This document shows, piece by piece, positions 1 to 11,039 of a DNA stretch of 64,000 nt. The stretch is from Ophiura sarsii (lineage: Eukaryota > Echinodermata > Ophiuroidea > Amphilepidida > Ophiuridae). Location: contig CM069447.1 of the NCBI GenBank assembly GCA_035610835.1, forward strand, positions 57,109,048 through 57,173,047. The letters are read 5' to 3'. The notes under the pieces are model-generated. The model was not told where the DNA came from. It worked only from the letters and a program-made list of their open reading frames with translations, and did not search any database. Each line of letters starts with the position of its first letter. The stretch's first letter is position 1. A program made the translations under genes and the position numbers.

Positions 1-860
1 ATGTTACGATATGTTTATGTATGTTTTTGTTATACTTCTCAATCGCTCATCGCCAACTCTGTACATGAAGCTTCATGCGCTGTCCTAACGCTGTCGTTAG
101 AGAACAATAGAAAAGTCCCTTCGACTCTCCAGAGGGCGTTATCTGTGACCTTTGACAGGGTTCGCGGGGTTAATCATATTAATATGCAAATGAGCTAGAT
201 GTCCCCTCCTATTATATATAATCATTGGCATAGGCCCTATAGAAAAGTCAATACTTTGTAAAACCACGCGGGCTACTGTTTGAATAAATTACACGGGCAT
301 GTGATTATCATATGAGATGTTTTTTGTAAGGAATATCTTGTTAAAATATTAATTCTAACTCAATCAAAATACAGGAAAACTCACTTATCATTGACATTAA
401 ATATTGATATGCTGAAAATATACAGGTTCAAATGTTTACCAATTTAACATATCATGCGATATAAAACGATACCTTGTTTATGATTCAAATTTATTTTATT
501 GTAAAAAAACCAAAACATACAATACAGCTAGCTATAGTCAGTAATATTTTGTTTGTTAAAGACTACAAACTGAAAAAAATCATCATGCCATGGAGTTTGG
601 TCACATACTATACTTTGCGGCTTTTATATATGACAAATGTGTTAATTTAACATTTAATCTTGATGTGTAGTATTTCAAACGAACACGATATAAAAGCATT
701 TACGATATACACAAATCAAGTTCAAATTCATGGAGCAAACATTATCTTTTGGATGAATTGACAAGTCTTTCAATGCATCGTGTGCACAGGGTGTCCAATT
801 AAAAAAAAGGTGCACGTGTTCCGAGTCGGCGCATTAAATTATCAGTAGGCGTATTTGGTG
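1..860. other. No gene recognised; AT-rich unique-looking DNA
   Basis: I see no domain, RNA gene or clear repeat here. The open frame at the very start (1-198) has no recognisable motif and no splice context, so I do not call it a gene. Confidence 0.5.
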
Positions 861-1128
861 TAATAACCCTTACAGCCCTGAACCCCATGACATCCCATTT
901 GAAAACTATGCTGGAGGCACGTGTCACCTCAGTCTATCTCGCCGGACACTGACACCAGGTGATAAATGCGCCCGGAATTGTTAATTGCGGGCGCGTGACT
1001 CCATGCTGGAGGACCTGGGATCGAATCCTGTCATCGGCAAGTCCGGTTTTTTCGTTATTTTTCGCCCATTTCCACCCTCGGATATTTTTTTCAACATTTC
1101 CATTCCAAAAGTGTTATGGTTATTATAC
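861..1128 (+). repeat. SINE-like unit, copy 1 (A-box region deleted)
   Basis: This is the first of two direct tandem units sharing the opening words CAGCCCTGAACCC and GCACGTGTCACCTCAG and the closing block CATTTCCATTCCAAAAGTGTTA. It contains a pol III B-box-like word, GGATCGAATCC, at 1018-1028. Compared with copy 2 it lacks about 30 bases just before CCATGCTGGAGG, the stretch that holds the A-box-like sequence. It is therefore probably a dead copy of a tRNA-derived short interspersed element. The family assignment is inferred from the tRNA-like core only. Confidence 0.6.
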
Positions 1129-1146
1129 ACTTTTTTCTAGTATTAC

Positions 1147-1440
1147 CATAACCCCTACAGCCCTGAACCCATGAAATCCCATTTGAAAACTATGCTGGAG
1201 GCACGTGTCACCTCAGTCTATCTCGCCGGGCACTGACACCAGGTGATAAATGCGCACTGAATTGTTAATTGCGGGCGCGTGACTCCCTTGCCGAGTGGAC
1301 TAAGACCCCGTCATCCATGCTGGAGGACCCGGGATCGAATCCTGTCGTCGGCAAGTCCGGTTTTTCTCGGTAAATTTCGCCCATTTCCACCCTCGGATAT
1401 TTTTTTCAACATTTCCATTCCAAAAGTGTTAGGGTTAATG
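1147..1440 (+). repeat. SINE-like unit, copy 2, with tRNA-Leu/Ser-like core
   Basis: This second tandem unit keeps a tRNA-like core at about 1284-1356: TTGCCGAGTGGACTAAGAC resembles the D-arm/A-box of a tRNA-Leu or tRNA-Ser (GGCCGAGTGG-TAAG), followed by GGGATCGAATCC, a B-box/T-arm-like word. The acceptor stem does not pair convincingly, so it is not a functional tRNA gene. It looks like the head of a tRNA-derived SINE followed by an unrelated body. The two units are separated by only about 20 bp, so a local duplication is likely. Confidence 0.6.
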
Positions 1441-1962
1441 ATTGCAATATCAGCTCGTACATAATTATTTTAGTTGACTTTCAAATGCCTAAGTTTTATT
1501 TAAATTGTAATTGCTCTAAACAATCCAACGGTATGCTTGATCACTTACGGGTATTTAAAGTTGATGTCACTAAATAACATAAGCTTTTAAATCCCTTTTA
1601 TTTTGTCGCATTTGCTTTATATCCCAAATTGTACTTCATTAAAAAAGTAAAATGAAACCATGGGAACAGTAATGTGTACTATTGTATGCGCTTTATATTT
1701 TTTCACATGGAAGTGTTTTTTTTAAAAAACCTGTGATTTTAATTTCACAAGCTTAAAACTCTCCCGTATTTGGCGGGAGTCTCCCGCCTAGACAATCTTT
1801 CTCCTGCTCCCACGCCAAGCATATCATATCTCCCGCATCATAAATTGATTATACAAATACAGTGAGTGGGCTGTAGGCGAGGACACCAATTTGAGTCGAG
1901 TGGGGTTTGATAGCACTGTTTTTTAGTTATCGAGCCTCGATTTTCACGAGCCCCACCCCCTC
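1441..1962. other. No gene recognised
   Basis: AT-rich sequence with a short local theme of CTCCCG words at 1758-1835. Nothing else is supported. Confidence 0.4.
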
Positions 1963-2813
1963 GTGTTACTTATCTTCGAGTTTCGAGTTTCGAGTGTCAT
2001 TTGCGAGTTTCGAGTTTCGAGTTTATAATTTCGAGTTTCGAGTATCGAGTTTCAAGTTTCATTTTCGATTTTCGAATTTCAAGTTTCGAGTATCGAGTTT
2101 TGAGTTTCATTTTCGAGTTTCGAATTTCAAGTTTCGAGTTTCGAGTTTTGAGTTTCATTTTCGAGTTTCAAGTTTTGAGTTTCATTTCGAGTTTCAACAT
2201 TTGAGTTTCGAGTTTCAAGTCAATTTCAAGAAAATGAGGTCTTAACCATCGTCCAACTGAGCATGTAAAACGGATTACTACGGGGATGGGAGGACCCCTA
2301 ATAATATTCACACAGAGACGCAGAATATATTTATTCGGGTACCATGGTGTAGCTAGAGGTCTCCTCTTTTAATATATACTATGCGTGGGATGTTTTTACT
2401 TGTTTTGGTATATGGAAAGAGGAGACCTCTAGCTGCACCATGGTACCAGAATAACTATATTCTGCGTCTCTGTTTGGATATTTTACGGGGAGGGGGACTC
2501 CCCCTCGAAGTAAACCATGTTACAAAAATGGCTTCGTGGGACGAGGGTTAAGACCCCATTTTCTTGAAATTGACTTGAAACTCGAATCTCAAAATTATAA
2601 ACTCGAAACTCAAAACACGAAAATGAAACTCGAAACACGAAATTATAAACTCGAAACTCGAAACTCAAAATTTAAAACTATGAACTCGAAACTCTGTACT
2701 CGAAACTCTAAATTATAAACTCGAAACTTGAACCTCGAAGTCATAAACTCGAAATTCGAAACTCCAAAATGACATTCGAAACTCGAAACTCGAAACTCGA
2801 AGATAAGTAGCAC
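1963..2813. repeat. Foldback (hairpin) element with TTTCGAG-repeat arms
   Basis: The left arm (1963 to about 2240) is an irregular heptamer array built on TTTCGAG, TTTCAAG and TTTGAG. The right arm (about 2560-2813) is the same array in reverse complement (CTCGAAA). Between them the inversion continues: AGAGACGCAGAATATA (about 2314) and ACCATGGTGTAGCTAGAGGTC (about 2341) mirror GACCTCTAGCTGCACCATGGT (about 2424) and TATATTCTGCGTCTCT. The outer ends are GTGTTACTTATCTTCGAG and its inverse ending GATAAGTAGCAC. The whole block is one near-palindrome of about 850 bp with a short centre near 2375-2410. Long open frames inside it are by-products of the heptamer repeat. Confidence 0.85.
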
Positions 2814-3184
2814 ACTATAAACATAAAGCTAGTCGTGCGGAACTTTTTCGACTGATCCTCTATCCAAAGTTTGATTAATCTCGTCTGCTCCATCAACTAA
2901 TGACTACAAAGCCATTGGCGCATATCATACCTTTCAATTTGATATGAATGAGTATGCCAGCCAAATTGTCTGAATATAACTTAAGTGTTGATATGGCAAC
3001 GGTAGAAAATATTTCAAAAAGTAATCATATCGATTTAATGGTATAAATGGTTGAAGATAACTTAAGTGTTCGTATGGGAACGGTACATGTAGTATACGAT
3101 ATGAATATGAACATCATTGAAGACTGAATGTTTGACATTCATCAATCAGAATAGCGAACAGAGCAGATTTAGAATCGGTGATTC
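2814..3184. other. No gene recognised
   Basis: AT-rich DNA with no recognisable element. A short word pair (ACTTAAGTGTT...ATGG.AACGGTA) occurs at about 2980 and 3060. Confidence 0.4.
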
Positions 3185-5805
3185 AAATAGAATATTATGC
3201 GATCAAAAATAAATTCCCAGAATACCCAGTACTAAAGCTACACATTAACTCGCAATTTTGACATGTTTTTTAGAGTTAGAATTTCAAAAAGAATATTCTA
3301 TTTTGGATTACAAAAGACTGGGTTTTAAATTAAAAACAAATTAATTGGCCACTCTAAGAACCACATTTTCAAAAAAATTCTTATTGAAATTCTGAACTCG
3401 AAAAAGGTCAACATTTGGGGCATTCTGGGAGTTTAATTTTTATCGCATAATATTCTGTTTTGGATATCAAAAGACTGGGTTTTTAATACAAATCATTGGT
3501 TCACTCCAAAGACACCATTTTCATGAACTTATTATTGAAATTCTTAACTCAAAAAAGCAGGTCAACATTTTGAGTTAAGGTGTAGCTTAGAACTGGGGCA
3601 TTCTGGGAACATTTTTTTTGATTGCATAACATTCTATTTTAGATTAAAAAAGACTGGGTATTACAAATAATTGGCTCACTTTCGAAGAACCACATTTTCT
3701 CAAAAAAGGTCAACATTTCAAGTTAATGTGTAACTTAGTATTAGGTCATTCTGGGAGTTTTTTTTATCGCATAAGACTTGGTTTTTAATAACAATAATTG
3801 GCCCACTCCAAAAACATAATTTTCATGAAATTCTTATTGAAATTCTTATTTAAAAAAAACAACAGGTCAACATTTCGAGTTAAGGTGTAGGTTAGTACCG
3901 GGCATTCTGGGAGTTTATTTTTGATCGCATAATGTTCTATTTTGGATAACAAAACACTGGGGTTTTAATACAAATAATTGGCACACTTCAAAACCACTAG
4001 TTTCATGAAATTCTCATTGAAATTCTTAACTCGAAAAAGGTCAACAATTCGAGGTAAGGTGTAGCTTAGTACTGCTGCATTCTGGGAGTTTATTTTTGAT
4101 CGCATGATATTCTATTTTAGATTACAAAGTACTGGTTTTTCATAAAGATAATTGGCCCAATCCAAAGACACTATTTTCATGAAATTCTTTTTGAACAAAA
4201 TACATGGTGTTTTTTTAATACAGATAATTGGCCCAATCCAAAGAACCATTTTCATTAACTTATTTTTGAGATTCTTTTGAGACTCGAAAAATAACAGGTC
4301 AAAATGTAGAGTTAAGATGTAGCTTAGTACTGGGGGATTCTGGGAAGAAAAACAATTCGATCGAATAATAATTTATTCTATTTTGGATTACAAAAGACTG
4401 GGTTTTGAATACAAATAATTGGCACACTCTAAGATCCACATTTTCAAAGAATTATAATTGAAATTATTAACTCGAAAAAGGTCAACATTTCGAGTAAAGG
4501 TGTAACTTAGTATTGGGGCATTCTGGGAATTTTTTTTTGATCGCATAATATTCTATTTTGGATTAAAAAATACTAAGTTTGTATTAACAATATTTGGCCC
4601 ACTCCAAAGACACCATGTTCATGAATTTCTTATTGAAATTCTTAACTCGAAAAAAACAGGTCAACATTTCGAGTTAAGGTGTAGGTTAGTACTGTATGGG
4701 GTATTCTGGGAGTTTATGTTTGATCACATACTGTTCTATCTTGGATAACAACAGACTGGGTTTTTAATACAAATAATTGGCTCACTCTAAAGCCACTATG
4801 TTCATGAAATTATTATTGAAATTCTTAACTCGAAAATTGTTAACCATTCAAGTTAAGTTGTAGCTTAGTACTGCGGCATTCTGGGAGGTTTTTTTTGATC
4901 GCATGATATTCTATTTCGGATTACAAAATACTGGGTTTTTCATAAAGATAATCGGCCAAAACAAAGACACCATTTTCATGAAATTATTTTTGAAATTCTT
5001 AACTCGAAACAAATTCGTGTTAAGATGTAGCTTAGTACTGGGGCATTCTGGGAAAAAATAATTTGAACATTTTGAGCACGCCCACTGATTGTGATTTAGA
5101 TTTTTTAATTGCGCTGGCTCAAGTTTTGTTCATTTTTTGCGCACATATCCAGAACATATTTGACATGATATAATTTATGACAATAAGCTATTAGTTTCGA
5201 GCACATAACACAAACATCATCCTTACATATAGACATATAAAAATATAAACACAATAATGTTTCTTTATACAACGATGCTTTATTAGAAAAACAGCTCTTG
5301 CAACACCGGGTCACCAACAGAAGGAACAAAAATGTTGCTAATTGCCCACTCCAAAGACACCATGTTCATGAATTTCTTCTTGAAATTCTTAATCGAAAAA
5401 AACACAACCCAGGTCAACATTTCGAGTTAAGGTGTAGCTTAGTACTGGGGCATTCTGGGATTTATTTTGATCGCATAGTATTCTATTTTGGATTACAAAA
5501 TACTGGATTTTTAATAAAAATAATTGGCCCACTCCAAAGACACCATTTTCATAAAATTCTTATTGAAATTCTTTACTCGAAAAAACAGGTCAACATTTCG
5601 AGTTAAGGTGTAAGTCAGTATACTGCGGCATTCTAGGAATTTATTTTTGATCGTATAATATTCTATTTTGGATTACAAAATACTGGGTTTTTCATAAATA
5701 TAATTGGCCAAAACAAAGATACCATTTTCATGAAATTATTTTTGAAATTCTTAACTCGAAAAAAAATCGAGTTAAGATGTAGCTTTGTAATGGGGCATTG
5801 TCAAC
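3185..5805. repeat. Satellite array, unit about 175 bp, first partial unit inverted
   Basis: About thirteen diverged direct units are recognised by three landmarks in order: GATCGCATAATATTCTATTT, then AAATAATTGGCCCACTCCAAAG, then AACATTTCGAGTTAAGGTGTAG and GGGGCATTCTGGGAG. CATTCTGGGA-type words recur at about 3420, 3600, 3746, 3902, 4078, 4328, 4520, 4704, 4877, 5043, 5451, 5628 and 5796. At the left edge (about 3185-3265) the same words occur in reverse complement (CCCAGAATACCCAGTACTAAAGC), so the array starts with a head-to-head junction. About 270 bp of unrelated sequence interrupts it at 5065-5335. Single displaced units occur at 9420-9650 and 11036-11082. Confidence 0.85.
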
Positions 5806-6715
5806 TTCATATGTTAAAAGTTGTTTTGGTTCACTCAACCCTTAAATACTGAAACCTATGTAACACCAGGGATCACACATCAAGATAAAATTATTATATA
5901 TACCACAATTTTAAGTTTATTTATAACTTCAAATACATACATACCCTGTACATGTATATGAATTGATATCTCATTTAATAACATGTAAACGGAAAGTCTA
6001 ACCTAGGTTCAGCAGGTGATGGAAGAGTAGTATTGGTATGCTGAAACTAGTGTTTATATTTGACCAGACGAATGAATGCTGAATTCAAGAATATAGCTGT
6101 ATGCTATAGTAGTGGGTTAGCTTATAATTAAAGCGTAGCATGAAAATGTGAAATACCTAAAGTAGTTGCAAATGTATATCAATGGCTACACTACGACCTT
6201 CACATTACTCTTCAATAATTCAGAAGAATTACACATACAAATCATGTCGTTATCATGGTTACCATTTGTAAATTAAATGAACAAAAAGTACTACAAAAGC
6301 TAATTATAATTCAAATTCTGGAAATATGAAATGCAAATATCTCAAATGAGGAAGTTTACTTTTCTTCCTTCTTGAAACAAATCCAAATAATTGAACAAGG
6401 ATATAATCAGTTTAATTAAAAGTACGTCCAAACAAAACTATTAAATAATACAATCAATGACTGTATACACTAAATTGATTTGATTCACATAAGGATATTA
6501 ACTAGTGATCAACGATCAGATTGGATCTTATTATAATACAATACGACAACATTAACATTGATAATAATATAGAGACATACTAACACGCATACCGTCGAAA
6601 ATCGCTAATATCATGTGTTACTGAAGATGTGGTATAGTTCTATATAGCGATACCGATTGTTCGTTTTTTTCCGACTTTTGTTGATTTGTTCTTCTTTTAT
6701 AGTTGAATTCACGTT
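5806..6715. other. No gene recognised; AT-rich
   Basis: No coding signature, domain or inverted-repeat boundary is visible between the satellite and the TIR element to the right. Confidence 0.4.
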
Positions 6716-7382
6716 CAGGCCCGTAACCAGCCTTTTCAGTTAGGGGGTTCGATTTACTGAATGCAATTAAAGATTCAATGGTCGCGCAGCGACCATCGCG
6801 CCGCGTAAAGCGGCGCAGGGGGGTGTTTGAGGGGTGATGTGCCCCCCTCAAAAGTTGAAGAAATTTTAAAGATACAACCTTTAACGAAGGCATTTGGTGT
6901 TCAATATATGTATTGCAAATAGGCAAATTCGCGCATTTTTTTAATATCAATCTTTTTACCAATTCTAAAATAGAGCCTGAATTGAAAGCATTTGGTGCAC
7001 TATTTTGAATTGCAAAATTTGTTGATAGGCCTTGAAAATTCTAGTAGACCTAGGCCTATACTATTTCTCACGGTACAGTCGGTTGTTGTTTACGATATCT
7101 TTTTTTCTATTATTTATATATTTATAGGCATGAAAGTGTGGGGGGGGGGGGGGGGGCACAATGCACAATACACATGGTGTCCCACCACTTTGACGCCCCC
7201 CCCCCCCCCTCCGCCCCTGGTTCCGCCGCCACTGGCTCTGATATTTTGAGGCTCAGAATATGAAATTCTTCTCCACTTTGACGTCCCCCCCGCCCCCTGG
7301 CTCCGCCGCCAATGGCTCCGCCGCCAATGGCTCTGATATTTCTCTTCTCTTCTCTTCTCTTCCCACCCTGGTTACGGGCCTG
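6716..7382. mobile_element. TIR element with G/C-tract interior (hAT-like ends)
   Basis: The left end reads CAGGCCCGTAACCAGC and the right end CCTGGTTACGGGCCTG, an almost perfect inverted pair. Both ends are flanked by ACGTT, a possible 5-bp target duplication. The interior holds homopolymer tracts (G at about 7141-7156, C at about 7196-7209), the phrase GCTCCGCCGCCAATGGCTC repeated, a TCTCT microsatellite (7341-7362), and no transposase. It is a non-autonomous element. hAT affiliation is a guess from the CAG...CTG ends; the 5-bp duplication fits hAT poorly. Confidence 0.7.
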
Positions 7383-7509
7383 ACGTTGTACATATATGTC
7401 GTGTTTCTGTTCCTATGATGAATGGAGACTTGAGTAAATGCCGTTGTCCTGATTGTTACCTTGATTTTTTCAAAAATCGAGGTACTCTATCTCTGCCGTT
7501 TCCCTCATC

Positions 7510-7540
7510 TGCTGCTGCTGCTGCTGCTGCTTCTTCTTCT
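7510..7540. repeat. CTG/TTC trinucleotide microsatellite
   Basis: Seven GCTGCTG-type triplets pass into TTCTTCTTCT. The alanine/serine run it would encode has no gene context. Confidence 0.8.
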
Positions 7541-7554
7541 GGCAATATTTCTAC

Positions 7555-8440
7555 AAAATGCTTCTTCTCCTACAGTTTATATGCTACAATCACCAGATTT
7601 GGTCAGTAGGACCCCCTACCTGACCTACATATAGGGTCTTCACAGTTTGGGGTCAAAGGTCACACAGGGGTCATAAGGGGTCAAAACTTTAAACGCCGTT
7701 TCAATTTAGTGAATTGACCTAGGATCGTAAAAATTGGTCAATATATTCCTTATGACCGTACGCATATATAATAGTTCGGTTTTTTAAATCAAAAAATATT
7801 TGGGGTCACTAGGGGTCAAACTGTTAATTTTCACTTCTATTACTTAAAATGCTTTTCCTCATACAGTTTACATGCTACAATCACCAGATTTGGTCAGTAG
7901 AACCCCCAACCTGACCTACATATAGGGTCTTCTCAATTTGGGGTCAAAGGTCACACAGGGGTCAATAGGGGTCATTGAACTTTACAGAGATAAAAGTTAA
8001 GACATGCTCCGATTTTGACCGAGTTTGTTGCATCTTGTTTAGTTTGATAAGCCAAGAAAATAAATAAATCATATTCACCAGGTCAAAGGTCAAGAAAGGG
8101 TCACTAGGGGTCAAAATGTTAATTTTCACTTTCATTACTAAAAATGCTTCTCCTCCTACAGTTTACATGCTATAATCACCAGACTTAGTCAGTAGGACCC
8201 CCTACCTGACTTACATATAGGGTCTTCACAGTTTGGGGTCAAAGGTCACACAGGCGTCATAAGGGGTCAAAACGTGATTTTCACTTAAAACGCCGTTGCA
8301 ATTTAGTGAAATGACCTAGGATCATCAAAATTGGTCAACATATTCCTTATGACCGTACGCATATATAAGAGTTCTGTATTCAATTAAATCATGACCTTGG
8401 GGTCAAACGGTCAGGAACAAGACAACAATAAAGGTACCCT
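7555..8440. repeat. Three tandem units of about 293 bp rich in GGGGTCA/AGGTCA
   Basis: The phrase CACCAGATTTGGTCAGTAG recurs at 7591, 7882 and (one base changed) 8177, giving periods of 291 and 295 bp. Each unit then carries CCCTACCTGACCTACATATAGGG and TTTGGGGTCAAAGGTCACACAGG. The units hold perfect or near-perfect direct repeats of the nuclear-receptor half-site with one-base spacing (DR1) at 7650-7662, 7941-7953, 8080-8092 and 8236-8248, plus many single GGGTCA words. There is no coding potential. The motif match is seen directly; any receptor binding is inference. Confidence 0.85.
8080..8092 (+). promoter_or_regulatory. Perfect DR1 nuclear-receptor motif AGGTCAAAGGTCA
   Basis: Two AGGTCA half-sites are separated by a single A, the textbook DR1 arrangement bound by HNF4, RXR and PPAR-type receptors. 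Three sibling sites in the same tandem array have GGGTCA as the first half-site (7650, 7941, 8236). No adjacent promoter or gene is recognised, so function is unproven. Confidence 0.45.
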
Positions 8441-8680
8441 GGTCTTAGACCGGAGACATATCTAGTTATGTATTCCGACCCAGGTTGAAAGCCTATTAAA
8501 TTAAAAAATTGACAAATCTATCGAATAAAATACACATGGACGAACACGGAAATACACAATATACATTTATCACACCTGTATCCTCATGTGTAGTTAAGCA
8601 TGTCTTATCAACATCGGGTAAAATAACTATAATAACACAAAGTTCTAAATCTAATGATTTTATTTTCGGCGCACAATACA

Positions 8681-8874
8681 TACTGGACTTTCAATCCGAT
8701 TTGATACATTTCGGAAGTGAACATTTGTTGATAACGATATAATTGTGATGTTGTGATCACGCTGAAACCATCTCTTACATACTGGACTTTCAATCCGATT
8801 TGATACATTTCGGAAGTGAACATTTGATGATAACGATATAATTGTGATGTTGTGATCACGTTGAAACCATCTCT
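8681..8874. repeat. Direct duplication of a 99-bp unit
   Basis: TACTGGACTTTCAATCCGAT begins at 8681 and again at 8780. The units differ at only a couple of positions (TTGTTGAT/TTGATGAT, CGCTG/CGTTG). It is a young tandem duplication without a coding signature. Confidence 0.9.
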
Positions 8875-9419
8875 TTAAAATTGCGAAATGCATTGTATCC
8901 TGTCTTTGGATTTTCAATTTGCAATATTACAAAAGTACATTACAAATAAATGATCATACAATTACAACGGTTATTTATATACTCTACTCACCAATTTCTT
9001 GGCATATACAATTACGATGAAAATACGAAGAAACGATCACATCTTACATCACCTCCACTCTATCCTCGGCTTCCTGTTGACCTGGCAATTTTTAAAAGTC
9101 ACTGCACAAATATAATTATATCTACCTGTCGAGATATTATAATTGATTAACTCGATACAAAAATGCTGAACTTGTTTGGAATTATGCCGATCTTGGACAA
9201 AGGATGTGTTACTGAATTTTGATACGTCTGCTTTTCGTCGTAGCAAAGGATGGTATGATTACATTTAAAAATCGCGCCAATCTTAAAGCTGTGATATTGA
9301 TACGCGGTAAAGACCTAATTACGACAACAAGATAAAATAGTGCGATTAAAGTACCGTAAATGTCAGTGCGATATTAAAAAGTAAAAGATTATTCTCTAAT
9401 CGATTTTACACGTGACAGG
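8875..9419. other. No gene recognised
   Basis: AT-rich DNA between the 99-bp duplication and a displaced satellite unit. Open frames here overlap on opposite strands and have no recognisable motif. Confidence 0.35.
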
Positions 9420-9650
9420 CATTGTGGGAAAAAAATAATTTGATCGCATAATATTCTATTTGGGATTAAAAAATACTGGGTTTTGAATACAAATAATTAG
9501 CCCACTCTAAGATCCACATGTTCATAGAATTCTAATTGAAATTATTAACTCGAAAAAGGTAAACCTTTCGAGATAAGGTGTAGCTTAGTACTGGGGCATT
9601 CTGGGAGTTTATTTCTGATCGCATCATATTCTATTTTGGATTACATAGGC
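9420..9650 (+). repeat. Displaced satellite units (family of 3185-5805)
   Basis: This carries the same landmarks as the array at 3.2-5.8 kb (TTTGATCGCATAATATTCTA, ACTCGAAAAAGG, GGTGTAGCTTAGTACTGGGG), a little over one unit long. Its right edge directly joins the 1.43-kb duplicated block, and a remnant of the same satellite also sits at the start of the second copy of that block (11036-11082). The satellite tail is therefore part of the duplicated unit. Confidence 0.8.
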
Positions 9651-11026
9651 TTTTATAAGTAAGAATAGTTTGTTTGATATGCCATAATAAAACTATATTA
9701 ATAGCCCTTTATTTACTTTTTATTTTATTCCAATTGGATGTAGAACAAAAATATATGCTTCACCAAAAATGAGAGCTCAGAAATTGTATTTGCCCGATTA
9801 CGAACTTGTAAGATGTACAATGTCCGCAGTGAATCGTTTACTATAAATCCCTCTTGTGATGTTATCATATACAGATGCAGAGAGCATCCGCTGTGACTTG
9901 CAACATTTCAATCACCATCACTACACTCAATAATATAGAGGGCAGTATTAAAGGGACCCAGTATATACCGGACCAGATGTTAGAACCTGATTCAACGAAT
10001 ACACTATTTATACCACAAGCACTACAAGTCATGCAGATTTACCAACCAGATAATATATACCATGATAATCATGACAATGCCATTTACAGACGTTTCTATC
10101 GGTTAGTGCCTATTGTGCTAACATTGTATCAATACCACCCAACTCAACACAAAAGTTGGTAACCATGACCCTTCTAAATATGGCTGAAACATGTATTATG
10201 TACATGTATTATGTGTATACTTTACTCGTGGAGTTTGTACACAACCCTTTTCAAATCCTAGCATGCTCCATTCAGAGCCTCTATCAAGGGCGAGAATTTA
10301 TTTACCATAACAAACATTTGATACCTTGACGGAATAAAGCGTGTTTCCGGGCCCGTTGATTATTTGATCAGAAGATGGCCCACAACCCAAATGTACTAAT
10401 TGGGATACACCACTTTATAATACAGGACCATAATCACCTGATAATTGGGAGCAACATGTTTTATCTTTTGTATGTATATAAACATATGTATCAAAGTGTC
10501 ATTGAAAATGAGTGTTTGAAATTCTAGTAATTGAAAACCTAAAAATAGGGGGGTATTATTTTGTCTTCGATTTTGCGAAAAAGGGGGGGGGGGGGGGTAA
10601 AATTGATGAAAAAAACATGAAGAACGATCATGGTAACCAACTTTTGTGCTTAGTTTGGGAGGGTGCGAGGTCAATGTCCCTTCTTGATCAATCCTGCACT
10701 ATACGCTACTTGCACGCAAGCGCCAATAATAAATAAAAGCGAGGCTCTGCTCTCTTATAAACGCGCCCAACCGCGTCACGCGGAGGACAAACCTGCGTGA
10801 AACCATCGACGTAGTGTTGGATGATAGTGCGTGATAGTGTGCTAGGGGAGAACCTCGCTTTCAATATGGTTCCATCTGTACCGTGCCAGTATCGTATAAT
10901 AACCTGGATAAACGGGATGCGACATAATATAAATCGTTCCTTTGTGATAGACAGCTGTAACAGTAATTGTAACTATTTATAAATCAGCCAATACACTCAT
11001 AGCCTAATACAGAATAATAATAAATT
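9608..11026. repeat. 1.43-kb tandem duplication, copy 1
   Basis: Starts in satellite sequence (GATCGCATCATATTCTATTT) and ends with CAGAATAATAATAAATT. Copy 2 follows about 1434 bp downstream with very few differences: one 9-bp-scale deletion near 10200, differing G-tract lengths and scattered substitutions. A diverged partial relative of its right portion lies at 57527-57850, also just to the left of a hevein-like exon, so this segment probably belongs to the ancestral 3' flank of that gene. Confidence 0.9.
9875..10162 (+). CDS. Hypothetical 95-residue open frame, copy 1
   Basis: I do not recognise this protein. It opens MQRASAVTCN, is polar and rich in Asn, Gln and Tyr, and shows no signal peptide, membrane span or cysteine pattern. 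Its support is that the same frame survives intact in the second copy of the duplication with one amino-acid change (N to I). Because the duplication is nearly identical at the DNA level, that is weak evidence for selection. There is no splice or promoter context. It could be chance. Confidence 0.2.
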   Translation: MQRASAVTCNISITITTLNNIEGSIKGTQYIPDQMLEPDSTNTLFIPQALQVMQIYQPDNIYHDNHDNAIYRRFYRLVPIVLTLYQYHPTQHKSW

Positions 11027-11039
11027 GATCAATTGTGGG

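Noticed and set aside
1281..1356. Functional tRNA-Leu or tRNA-Ser gene
   Set aside because: A- and B-box-like words are present, but the acceptor stem does not pair and the unit is part of a tandem SINE-like repeat.
3185..5805. CRISPR-like array
   Set aside because: Repeats are long, diverged and contiguous without unique spacers; the window is eukaryotic.
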